Origin: Euperipatoides rowelli
Lineage: Eukaryota > Onychophora > Udeonychophora > Euonychophora > Peripatopsidae
Length of the DNA stretch: 11,153 nt
Strand: one strand, 5' to 3'
Assembly (NCBI GenBank): GCA_003024985.2
Contig: PXIH01S0006031.1
Shown here: one piece after another, positions 1-7,077 of the stretch
Layout of the letters: every line of letters begins with the position of its first letter
Numbering within the stretch: the first letter of the stretch is position 1
Translations under genes and position numbers: made by a program
Notes under the pieces: generated by a model
Databases searched by the model: none
Told to the model about the DNA's origin: nothing
What the model saw: the letters and a program-made list of their open reading frames with translations, nothing else

Positions 1-526
1 TTATTTATAGATTTGTTAATTATATAATATATAATCAGGAAAGTTATTTTTAGAGAATATAGTTTGAAGAGTTTTAATGTTGATTAGAGAAAATTATGAG
101 AGCTTATTGGATCTCTGTTCCAAAATGTTTATTATGTTGTTTGTTTGTTTTTTTTTTTTTTGTTTTTTTTTTTGGGGGGGTAGATAGTTAAATTCTATTT
201 TAATGCCCAAGATAAAAACATCCAATGCACACTTGAAACTAAAAACCTAAACAATCAAATTAACTACCTTGATTGCACCTTAATTCACAATACAAACTCT
301 TTAGACACAACAGTACATTGTAAAGATACACAGAACCATATTTAAATAGATTTTAACTCTCTATACCCCTCCCTGAAACATAATTAACATTTTGGAACAA
401 GTGATCAAACGAGCCCTCATAATTTGCTCTAATCAAACATTATTTATTAAAAGAACTTAAATCTATTCAAACTATATTCTCTAAAAATAACTAGCATGAT
501 TATATAATTAACAAATCTATAAATAA
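1..526. repeat. Long imperfect inverted repeat (foldback-like)
   Basis: The first 26 bases are the exact reverse complement of 501-526. Further blocks pair in order: 33-62 with about 465-494, 72-100 with about 412-441, 116-129 with 386-399, and 173-203 with about 343-372. The two arms are therefore collinear inverted copies with small indels, around a spacer of about 135 nt (206-340). The left arm alone carries a T-run and G-run (about 138-180) with no partner in the right arm, probably a later expansion. No coding frame is present. A foldback element or MITE, or an inverted duplication, would fit. The outer end of the left arm lies before the window, so target-site duplications cannot be checked. 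The inverted repeat is seen directly; its mobile nature is inference. Confidence 0.85.
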
Positions 527-1420
527 AATAACAGCCATATATCTCCAACAAATTTATGTCATCCCCCCTAACCCATCACAAACTTTATTTTTTGATAAAT
601 ACTACAAATCTAAAAATCTCAACTTTATAAAGCGAATAAAATAAAAACAAATGCATCACACTCACATTCCGTCAGCCCCAATTCCTTTCAGTCTGCTCTT
701 CAGCACATGCTACCCACCTCTCCTCCCATTCCCCTTCACATCCTCTCCATCACTACTCTAATCCCCCTCCAACCTTCTAATTCCACCTCCCTACATTCTA
801 ATTCTAAACAACTTCTATTAACAGTCAAACAACAGAAACTTCATAAATTCTTAAATAGAACCACTTAACAATATTTAAACAATATTAATTATAATATTAT
901 ATACGATCAAACACAAGTTAAATATATACACCACATGACAAATAATAAAATAAAACAACAATGAAATATCTTAGAATTGATAATATCCAGCATTATAACA
1001 TTGTTACACCTATACTAAATAATTTATTAAAAAAAACCCATAAATTACTATTTCATTATGACTTGCACCTAACATCCCTTCTGATCAACCCTTAAAAACT
1101 TTTGTAAAAAAACTGAGAAACCATTTGTATCTCATCCAAATTCCCCCCCCCCCCCCTTTCTTCTATTGTTTACTTATCTAACTGTACCTGCCAATTAATT
1201 TGTGTTGGAAAGTCATCAAGACACTTATCTCAGAGAAAACTTGTGCACGTGTCATATGACCACAACTCCAAAATCTACCAACACATACATAGTACATCAC
1301 ATGACATAAATTATTCAAATTTCAAACTTTTGATTCAAAACTATAATGATAAAAAGCATCTAATTCTTGAAACCATCTTTATATATCACCTGAAACCAAC
1401 ATTAAACAACACAATGCCAT
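527..1420. other. Non-coding, G-poor stretch
   Basis: No credible gene is visible. The + strand is rich in A, C and T but very poor in G, most clearly at 661-830, where long C/T runs alternate with A-rich text. On the minus strand this is a polypurine-like, G/A-rich segment with stops in all frames. It contains a 14-base C-run at 1143-1156. The skew resembles that of a degenerate antisense retroelement or its untranslated region, but no protein motif was found to support this. Confidence 0.5.
1143..1156. repeat. Poly-C homopolymer (14 bases)
   Basis: An uninterrupted run of 14 C flanked by TT and TTTC. Such runs are prone to length error in sequencing and replication slippage. It is one of three C/G runs in the window; the others are near 174-180 and 10395-10404. 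Confidence 0.9.
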
Positions 1421-2075
1421 AGCTTGTTAGTATACCCCATCCTAATTTTTATGTATTGTATATTTTACAGTGTGTTTGCCAACCCAGTTGATTACATCTA
1501 TGTATTGAAAGATCTTGGCTTATTAAAATTGTCATACCATAGGACTACAGCTTTCTCTTTTCATTATTTGTCTGACAATAAATTAACTTTGTTTAATGTT
1601 ACTTAATTTTTTTCTGCTTCATGCTAGTACTAGCCCTAGCTCTCTCCGTGTCTGTTAACAACATTTTATTTATAGCACTGGTGCTCAACAGAATTTCTCA
1701 ATAATTGTAATTTTATTATTATTGCCAGTTAAGGAATGCAATAATAATAAAGATTGAATTCCTCAGAATAATTTATTATCATAAAACAAAAGAAAAAGAG
1801 AAACTATTTTGTAATTATTGTTTGAGTTAACTTTGATTTTAGAAATAAAATTCAAATGTTTATTTTTCTATAGAATAACTGAATCAAATGAGAACTGGAA
1901 AAAAAAGTTATTATATTTCTCATTTAGTCGGTTAATGTAAAAAGTTACCATCATAGTATAACTAGCCTACTGTAATTTTTTAAAGCATGAGAATGGGTTC
2001 GAATGCAATACCCAGTATTCAAAAACATTAGTGACTTCAAAAAGAGGAAGTTATTATCCCAGCAATGGATGTTAA
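1421..2075. other. AT-rich non-coding stretch
   Basis: No gene is supported. A 60-codon open frame at 1424-1606 has no ATG at its start and no recognisable motif. Small structures present are a perfect 12-bp palindrome GCTAGTACTAGC at 1623-1634, the hairpin listed separately at 1713-1750, and a direct repeat in which GAATTTCTCA (1691-1700) recurs as GAATTCCTCAG (from 1756). A GGTTCGAAT string at 1996-2004 resembles a pol III B box but has no convincing A box. Confidence 0.5.
1713..1750. repeat. Perfect 13-bp hairpin
   Basis: TTATTATTATTGC (1713-1725) is the exact reverse complement of GCAATAATAATAA (1738-1750), with a 12-nt loop. It is AT-rich and could be a decayed microsatellite or element terminus. 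No T-tract follows, so there is no reason to call it a terminator. Confidence 0.75.
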
Positions 2076-2384
2076 CGGGCTGTGGCACTTGTCGTAATTT
2101 CTTTAGTTATTGTCTTAATTGCATTATCTATTAAATTAGATACCAACCAACAATTATATCTCTACAGCGGTTTGGCAATAGGTATAGGCCTACCTTCACT
2201 TTTAACTGGTTTACTTGCTGTGAGAAATGGTTTGGGCGTTAAAATTAGGCTATTTCTAATTGCCATTCTAAGTCGTGTGGTAAATTTCTATTTTCTCGTT
2301 TTGTTATCATACCAGTCATCTTACCTAATCTCATATGAAAATTATTTGAATGATGTAGATAAATTTCTACCTAAGCTGATTTAA
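2076..2384 (+). CDS. Uncharacterised hydrophobic open frame, possible exon or pseudogene
   Basis: I do not recognise this protein. The frame is open from just after a TAA at 2073-2075 to a TAA at 2382-2384, about 102 codons, and contains no ATG near its start; the nearest upstream ATG (2065-2067) is in another frame. The translation is strongly hydrophobic, with about three potential membrane segments: residues ~3-18, ~28-45 (rich in G, I, L) and ~55-73. Short polar linkers containing KLDTNQQ and RNGLGVK lie between them, and an acidic/polar tail ends in DKFLPKLI. An AATAAA hexamer begins 13 bases after the stop, which suits a terminal exon or a processed copy. No splice acceptor fits the frame, because the stop at 2073 blocks upstream extension. 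It could be a decayed membrane-protein exon, part of a transposon, or chance; confidence is low. Confidence 0.3.
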   Translation, partial: RAVALVVISLVIVLIALSIKLDTNQQLYLYSGLAIGIGLPSLLTGLLAVRNGLGVKIRLFLIAILSRVVNFYFLVLLSYQSSYLISYENYLNDVDKFLPKLI

Positions 2385-2396
2385 ATTAGTGAGATG

Positions 2397-2402
2397 AATA
2401 AA
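2397..2402 (+). promoter_or_regulatory. AATAAA polyadenylation-signal-like hexamer
   Basis: It lies 13 bases after the stop of the hydrophobic open frame ending at 2384. In DNA this AT-rich the hexamer is common by chance, so it is only weak support for a real 3' end. Confidence 0.25.
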
Positions 2403-2549
2403 CGGATATACTGTATGAAGTTAATAACATCCTAGCAAGCTGGTTTAACTAAAAGACAGTTTGAAACATAAGACTGGTCTTAACAACAGATACCTTTACA
2501 AAATTGATATCCAGTGTCGGTTGCAAGTAGTACTCAAAAAGCAGGTACC

Positions 2550-3690
2550 TTAAAATCTGTAAATGATTCTATGAAACATTTGACATCAAATTTAAATGAT
2601 GGAAGTGATACATTAAATTTTAGAACGATTTGATGAAACCTATAACCACTCTCAAAGAATTCAACACAATTCTTGACAACATTACTCAGATAATGATTAT
2701 GCAACAAATAATTCAAAACTCCAAAACATTTTAATCAATGATTTACCATCAAATCTGAATATAAACTATAATACAAAGAGACCCATAAAAGCTCACAAAC
2801 CTTTTTGGATAAAGTTTCCAAGGAATAATTTTAACTTTGAATCTGAAAATTGTCTTATTACCTATTCAGTGACTAAGTTGTTAGCTAATATTGACATCAA
2901 TAGAGTGAAGTCTTTAAATAATGCATTTAACCATTTTAAATCCAATATAACTGAAAACGTTAACATCTTAAAATATGTAGATAATTTTAATGAGGATAAT
3001 GTGCAACAATCTACTGAAAATGGCGATTACTGGAAGCATATACCAAACATGGTAACTAATAGCAAACTTTTAAATAATTTTTTAATGCTTTTCTAACCAT
3101 AATCAATGAAAACATTAATTCTTTATAATCTATAAATTGCATCAATAATTATTGCCTCAATTTACTGAAAAGTTGGTTTACTGGAACTCAATTAATTTTA
3201 ATGTTGCTGACGTTTTGATTACAAACTTCGATGGAGCAGATAATTGGAAATATGTCAAATTATTCCATTTAGTAATGATTATAAAGCTAAAATGGCAATT
3301 TGCCTTTTTTTACTTATTTTTAGTGATGTAGCTTTCATATTTGAATTTATAATGTTGTGTTTAGTTAGCAAAGAGATGTGTGCATTTTTCCTGTTATGCA
3401 GAACTCAGGATCTTTATACAAACTGGAGAAAGCTAAATGTATACTTCCTTCTCTAAATGTCAAAGTTTGTTCCATGGCTTAACAATTGTATTAAGTGAAT
3501 AAATATTAAGAACAACTACGTCTCAAGTTTTAAATATCTCGAATGTATGAGCAGCAGAGCAGGTGGTGTAAGAATGGGGAGAAATTTTATTGGCTATTGA
3601 TTCAGTGCTTACCAGAAAAGCCTGTTATGTTTCCACCAAGAAGTATTACAACTTATTCTTTTGTAAATTATTACAAATGATAAATTAAAA
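2550..3690 (+). pseudogene. Decayed non-LTR retrotransposon reverse transcriptase (linker, palm, thumb)
   Basis: Several frames together read like the region after the endonuclease and the reverse transcriptase of a LINE-type ORF2. A frame open from 2677 to 3096 carries a KPFW box near 2797-2808, like the KPWW linker of many non-LTR proteins; upstream frames (2552-2676) add linker-like text split by stops. The frame at 3244-3456 contains FSDVAFIFE at about 3322-3348, matching the position of the YADD-box catalytic motif with key residues degraded. A neighbouring frame (about 3401-3475) gives SGSLYKLEKAKC, corresponding to the SG-x-x-x-N-x-x-KT motif. FKYLEC follows at about 3521-3538, matching the FKYLG thumb-entry motif. 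Reading requires several frameshifts, so it is dead. The order and spacing of three RT motifs support the call; the clade is not determinable. It is truncated at about 3700, where the candidate hAT element begins. Confidence 0.5.
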
Positions 3691-3716
3691 TTTTCAAAAA
3701 GTGTAAAATAAATGGT

Positions 3717-3775
3717 ATGTGGCGGATATATGGGGGCAGAGTGGGCAACCGCCCCTGGCATCACATCTGGGATGA
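3717..3775 (+). repeat. Left terminus of CAGTGG-type DNA transposon (candidate TIR)
   Basis: GTGGCGGAT is followed by a G-run, then GGGCAACCGCCCCTGGCATC, a text typical of widespread animal MITE ends. The first two bases are AT instead of the expected CA, consistent with decay. It abuts the end of the decayed reverse transcriptase at about 3690. Confidence 0.5.
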
Positions 3776-4179
3776 AACACAGATAAAATGGTCTTTACAG
3801 TTAGAAAATATATAGTATATACTGTATTAAGTTTTTGATATTAGGAAATAAATACTAGTCATACTTCTCCCATGAGCCTCGGCATGAATGGTTGTGCTTT
3901 AGTTAGTTGCACTTTTAATGCCTATCTAGTTAGTTTCTCAAATATTGCTTATGTATTTATGTTGAATTACCTGCAGCTGTTTTTTGTAGTTTATGTTCTT
4001 TTAGTGGATAGTGCCTTGTGTATGTTGGTGTTTTACTGGTCTTGTTAATTAGGGAGCTTCTTTTGGTGCAAGCATTTTGTCATGATACACCCACTGTTGC
4101 TTCATTCAAGAAACGTTCTTAGCCTAATGGTAAGCCTAAGTTTGACTTTTGCCATTGTTGCTGTTATTGTTTCTGCATA
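3776..4179 (+). other. Probable 5' untranslated region of the non-LTR element
   Basis: No gene is present. From about 3860 the + strand becomes T/G-rich, the same bias as the ORF spacer and 3' UTR of the non-LTR element, so the element's 5' end probably lies near 3860-3890; the exact start cannot be fixed. The first ~85 bases probably still belong to the DNA-transposon end. A palindrome AGTATATACT occurs at 3814-3823. Confidence 0.4.
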
Positions 4180-5104
4180 ATGGCACAGGCTGGTAAGAAA
4201 CTAATTAATTATAAAGATAATATTATTGCAAACTTTCGTAGATATGCTTCGCTTGTAGAGCCCATGTCAACAACAGTATTTGTGTTGGTTGATGTGAATT
4301 TTCGGCCTCAAGCTCTCCAGTTTAGTGTCTTAATTGATGTGCTGAACTCATTAAATCTTACTGAACATTTAGCGGAGTTTATTGACTTTGAGTTGGAGGT
4401 AGCATTGACCCAATTCTGTAAACTTTGGAGTACTGTGGGTACCTGCCAAGGTGGTTGTGAAGGAGATTGCTAATCTTCTTCATTCATATGGTGAAGTGGT
4501 TACATTGAAGTGGTTACATTCAAGATCAGCGATACAAAAACTATTAATTTGCACTACACTAGTATTTATATCTTTTGTGATGAATGAGCAGACTACTCTC
4601 AACACTATTCCTTATGCTATTGAATCTTCCGATGGCCTTCATGGCTGGTTGCAGTCTTGCCTTCGGAAGCCTTTATGTTTTTGTTGTAAAAAGGATAACC
4701 ATAGTGTGGCTATGTGTCGGTATAACTGGTGCGGACACTGCTGTGATCATGTGCTTACCATCACATATGTTAGTATTTGTATAAGCATGCCTGGTTATTC
4801 GAGCCTAAGTCATCCATTTTTGCAGTTAGGTTGCCTGTTGGTATGGAGGTGTCCGGTGGTGGCTCACAGTTGGAGGTCCCTACCTTTGTGCTAGTGACCT
4901 GGATGCAGTTAATGAATATGTGATTGCTGTGTTGAACATTTCATACGTAAGTTCTTGTGCTGTTGCTGAAGACTTTAAGCACTGAAGTTGGATGTCGAAG
5001 ATGCTGTTGGCTTAACCGTGAATGCTGTGCAGATTGAACATGTGAAGAAGCATTTGGCCAAGGACCTGTTGGGCACAAAACCTAATGTTGGAAGTTCATC
5101 CTGA
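4180..5104 (+). pseudogene. ORF1 gag-like nucleic-acid-binding protein, frameshifted
   Basis: ORF1 proteins of non-LTR elements bind the element RNA and act as chaperones in the ribonucleoprotein. The ATG at 4180 has a favourable G at +4 and opens a 97-codon frame; its residues ~50-88 resemble the N-terminal gag region. A frameshift at about 4409-4440 moves the reading to the frame of 4451, where VPAKVVVKEIANLLHSYGEV looks like the end of an RRM-like gag domain. It is followed (4676-4717) by an intact CCHC zinc knuckle, C-x2-C-x4-H-x4-C, within CFCCKKDNHSVAMC. A second knuckle (YNWCGHC, from about 4721) is incomplete. Later frames (from about 4891 and 4982) continue with an acidic segment containing LKLDVEDAVGL and a stop at 5102-5104. 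At least three frameshifts make it non-functional. The knuckle is seen directly; the family is inferred from it and from the downstream EN-RT. Confidence 0.75.
4676..4717 (+). other. CCHC zinc knuckle in ORF1
   Basis: Spacing C-x2-C-x4-H-x4-C is exact, the retroviral and LINE gag type of zinc finger used for RNA binding. All four ligands are intact although the surrounding gene is broken. Confidence 0.85.
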
Positions 5105-5814
5105 ATGCTGTTTTGTTTTTCCCCTCTCCCTGTGTATTCTTTATGGGTGGATAGGATGTTTCCTCATATATTGTGTGCTTTTTTCATATGTAATAAATTT
5201 TGCCATTTATTACATCATGTCAGTTGTACCTTTCAGTCAGTGTGTGTATGTGAGGTGCATGTTGTAGCTGTTTCTGGTTGGTTTCATTGGCAGTTGTCGG
5301 CTGGACCTAATCTCGGCAATATTATCATGTGTTATGATGTCATCTTAAAAGGTATGGTACTATTTATTTGTTTTTTTTTTGCTTATGTTTATCAGTGTAT
5401 ATTTAAGTATGCATTATTTGAGCTGTTTTATAGAATGATGTGTTTTTTCCGATGCCTTTATTTCCCGTCATCTTATGATTTTTTTTGCGCCTTTTGCTTA
5501 CTGGTTTGTATGTCTATTGTGTTTTTTCTTGCATTTTATATTGCTGTGTGCTGGTTCTGTGTGCAGCACTTAAGTATGTTGCCTTGCTTGCTGTGTGTGT
5601 TTGCCTGGTCCTTCAGTATGTGCTGATGTTTTTTGGGCTTGTTGGGGTGGGTTAGGGTGTATATTTTTTTAGTTTAGGCTCTCCTGTTTCCATTGATGAT
5701 ATGTATATGGTCTGTATACATGTGATTTGTTGTTTTGCGATTTGCTATGCCATGTGTTGGGCCTTTTGGTATTATTTTTTGATATGTTCTTTTTATCCCA
5801 TTTGTATCTTTGCA
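5105..5814 (+). other. T/G-rich spacer between ORF1 and ORF2
   Basis: About 700 bases with strong T and G bias and T-runs (for example 5371-5380). A 173-codon frame at 5105-5626 exists, but its product is a Phe/Cys/Val/Leu-rich low-complexity text that simply reflects the base bias. No protein motif is present. A second in-frame extension (5701-5814) sits upstream of the endonuclease ATG and is of the same type, so it is unlikely to be translated. In the intact element this would be the inter-ORF region. Confidence 0.55.
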
Positions 5815-6020
5815 ATGGTGCTGCACCAAAATAATGTAACATTAGCCTCAATTAATATTCAGGGGCTGAATAATTTTGCAAAAAAGAAGCGTCTATATGA
5901 GTTTGTTATCAAAAACCAGGTTGGCATCTTATTTGTCCAGGAGACAAAGTTGCTGTGTCAACATAAGTCTGGTTTGGATATGTTTGAGCGTTTGTTTCAT
6001 GTTTCAAGGCATCTCTTGAA
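5815..6020 (+). pseudogene. ORF2 N-terminus: APE-type endonuclease, truncated
   Basis: This domain nicks the target DNA to prime reverse transcription. The ATG at 5815-5817 is chosen because the conserved text begins right after it; upstream codons in the same frame are low-complexity. Residues ~7-45 hold the two N-terminal motifs: SINIQGLNN, with the conserved Asn of the 'N-x-x-G' motif, then KKRLYEFVIKNQVGILFVQETK, with the metal-binding Glu in QETK (about 5938-5949). The family's domain is about 220 residues; here only about 65-70 remain before the reading runs into unrelated DNA and a stop at 6031-6033. The downstream catalytic motifs (the Tyr, Asp-x-Asn and Ser-Asp-His boxes) are absent. 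The lost part is replaced by the block at ~6021-7077. Confidence 0.78.
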
Positions 6021-6035
6021 GGTTATTAAATAAAG

Positions 6036-6455
6036 CAAAATGTAAAAGTCATGAGCTTTTGATAACACACAATGTAGTATTCAATATTGGTTATATGCTT
6101 TGATTTAGGATTAAATCATAAACTTCACTTAAAATAAGTAACTATATAATTTATTAATATTACCTTATTTTGTGTAGAAAAATAATCACACACTATCACA
6201 TCGGATTACTAATGATTAAATTATTTATTCTTGTCACGATGTATTATAAAGGAAAAGATGGCAACTACCGTTCTCATTGCATCAAAACAAGAACGTGAAC
6301 TCATTGTAACACTGTAAGGCTGCATCACAGACCTCACTAATTCCCAGCTCTAGAATTGGCTCCCCCTGGAGCCTTTACAGCAAGATGATGTTATGTTTAA
6401 GTTATATTAAATAAAGTTAATAATGATTACATTTATTAAAGTTCTTATCATTAAT
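6036..6455. other. Unassigned insert with TATA-like and AATAAA-like signals
   Basis: This is neither endonuclease nor recognisable copia. On + there is TATAAA at 6245-6250, a 19-codon frame beginning with ATG at 6258, and AATAAA at 6410-6415, an arrangement like a short transcription unit or an LTR of unknown family. Hairpins occur at 6101-6118 (TGATTTA/TAAATCA) and 6358-6373 (GGCTCC/GGAGCC). A 12-bp direct repeat TATTAAATAAAG lies at 6024-6035 and 6405-6416 and could mark an insertion, though AT-rich repeats arise easily by chance. Confidence 0.35.
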
Positions 6456-6587
6456 TGTTGTATTAATTAATTCAACTACATGCACTCAATATTTATTCTC
6501 TTTTTAAATTAGTAATTTGATTGATTGTTAATAAGCTATGCTTTTTTTTAATAGATACAATATTGTACCCTTAAAATATTTACAACA
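6456..6587 (-). repeat. Copia-type LTR candidate, 132 bp
   Basis: On the minus strand the segment begins TGTTGTA and ends TACAACA, a perfect 7-bp terminal inverted repeat of the TG...CA type. Its start lies directly next to a polypurine tract, as expected of a 3' LTR, and the copia integrase remnant lies upstream in the same orientation. An AATAAA motif lies inside (minus strand, near 6490). At 132 bp it is short for an LTR but within the range known for small copia elements. No second LTR is visible, so identity with a partner cannot be tested. Confidence 0.55.
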
Positions 6588-6596
6588 CTCCCCCTA
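6588..6596 (-). other. Polypurine tract next to the LTR
   Basis: On the minus strand the bases TAGGGGGAG directly precede TGTTGTA. Polypurine tracts in this position prime plus-strand DNA synthesis in LTR retrotransposons. The exact junction supports the LTR boundary at 6587. Confidence 0.6.
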
Positions 6597-6617
6597 TTTA
6601 TCTTCCAAAAGTTAATT

Positions 6618-7076
6618 TTACCGCTGGCACTCCCTTGTCTCCCTAGGAGAACGTCTAGGTAAGTCCATAGGTGGTGTCGATTCATTTTCTTCTTTTATAT
6701 CAGGATTCATCAAGTATTCTGCTGGAAGATCAATCTCGATGGTTTCTTACTGGGTTTCATTAGGTTTTTCAAGATATTCTGTTATTTCGTCAAAGGTGCC
6801 ACTAGTTGAGTTGATTATATTTTACGTTCCTGGAATCCAGATACGGTATGCTTTTTTGTCAATGCCATAGCCTACCATTATTCCGACAATTGCTTTATCC
6901 TCAAGTTTGTTAGATCTCTCATTGTTTAAAGCATATGCTTTACTTCCAAATATCCTTAGGTGTTTCACATTTGGTGTCTTCCTGTACCACAGTTCATAAG
7001 GAGTAAATTTTCTGTTGCTGTGTCCAATTAGATTATATAGATATGCTGCAGTCAGTGCTGCTTCTCTGCAAAAAGA
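6618..7076 (-). pseudogene. Ty1/copia integrase C-terminal fragment
   Basis: The integrase inserts copia cDNA into the genome. One minus-strand frame runs without frameshift from about 7076 to a TAA at 6618-6620. It gives EAALTAAYLYN, then TPYELWYRKTPNVKHLRIFG (the TP-x-ELW and HLR-x-FG signature of the copia integrase C-terminal part), then VGYGIDKKAYRIW and FDE. An acidic linker and a basic LPRRSPRE box follow, which in copia polyproteins lead into reverse transcriptase. Two in-frame stops (6822-6824 and 6747-6749) break it. After the basic box only about 40 bases remain before the polypurine tract, so RT and RNase H are deleted. The gag, protease and integrase catalytic core are also missing at the other end, where the text passes abruptly into the non-LTR ORF2 at about 7077. 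Confidence 0.85.
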
Positions 7077-7077
7077 T

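Noticed and set aside
1424-1606. 60-codon + strand open frame
   Set aside because: It lacks an ATG at its start, has no motif, and is short enough to be expected by chance in AT-rich DNA.
1996-2004. GGTTCGAAT, resembling a pol III B box (tRNA or SINE)
   Set aside because: No A box at a proper distance is convincing and no tRNA cloverleaf can be folded around it.
2534-2716. Minus-strand 60-codon frame
   Set aside because: It lies opposite the RT-linker text on the + strand and has no motif of its own.
4584-4784. 66-codon hydrophobic + strand frame
   Set aside because: It overlaps the CCHC zinc-knuckle frame of ORF1 and is a shadow of it.
5105-5626. 173-codon Phe/Cys-rich frame, apparently a membrane protein
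   Set aside because: Its composition is explained by the T/G-rich inter-ORF spacer; no motif or conserved pattern is seen, and it starts right after the ORF1 stop.
5669-5851. Minus-strand frame opposite the ORF2 start
   Set aside because: It is antisense to the endonuclease start and spacer, with no motif.
6258-6317. 19-codon ATG frame downstream of a TATA-like box
   Set aside because: Too short and without recognisable features to be called a gene; kept only as part of a finding.
6245-6415. A complete + strand LTR
   Set aside because: TATA-like and AATAAA signals are present, but no TG...CA termini, primer-binding site or polypurine tract could be placed around them.
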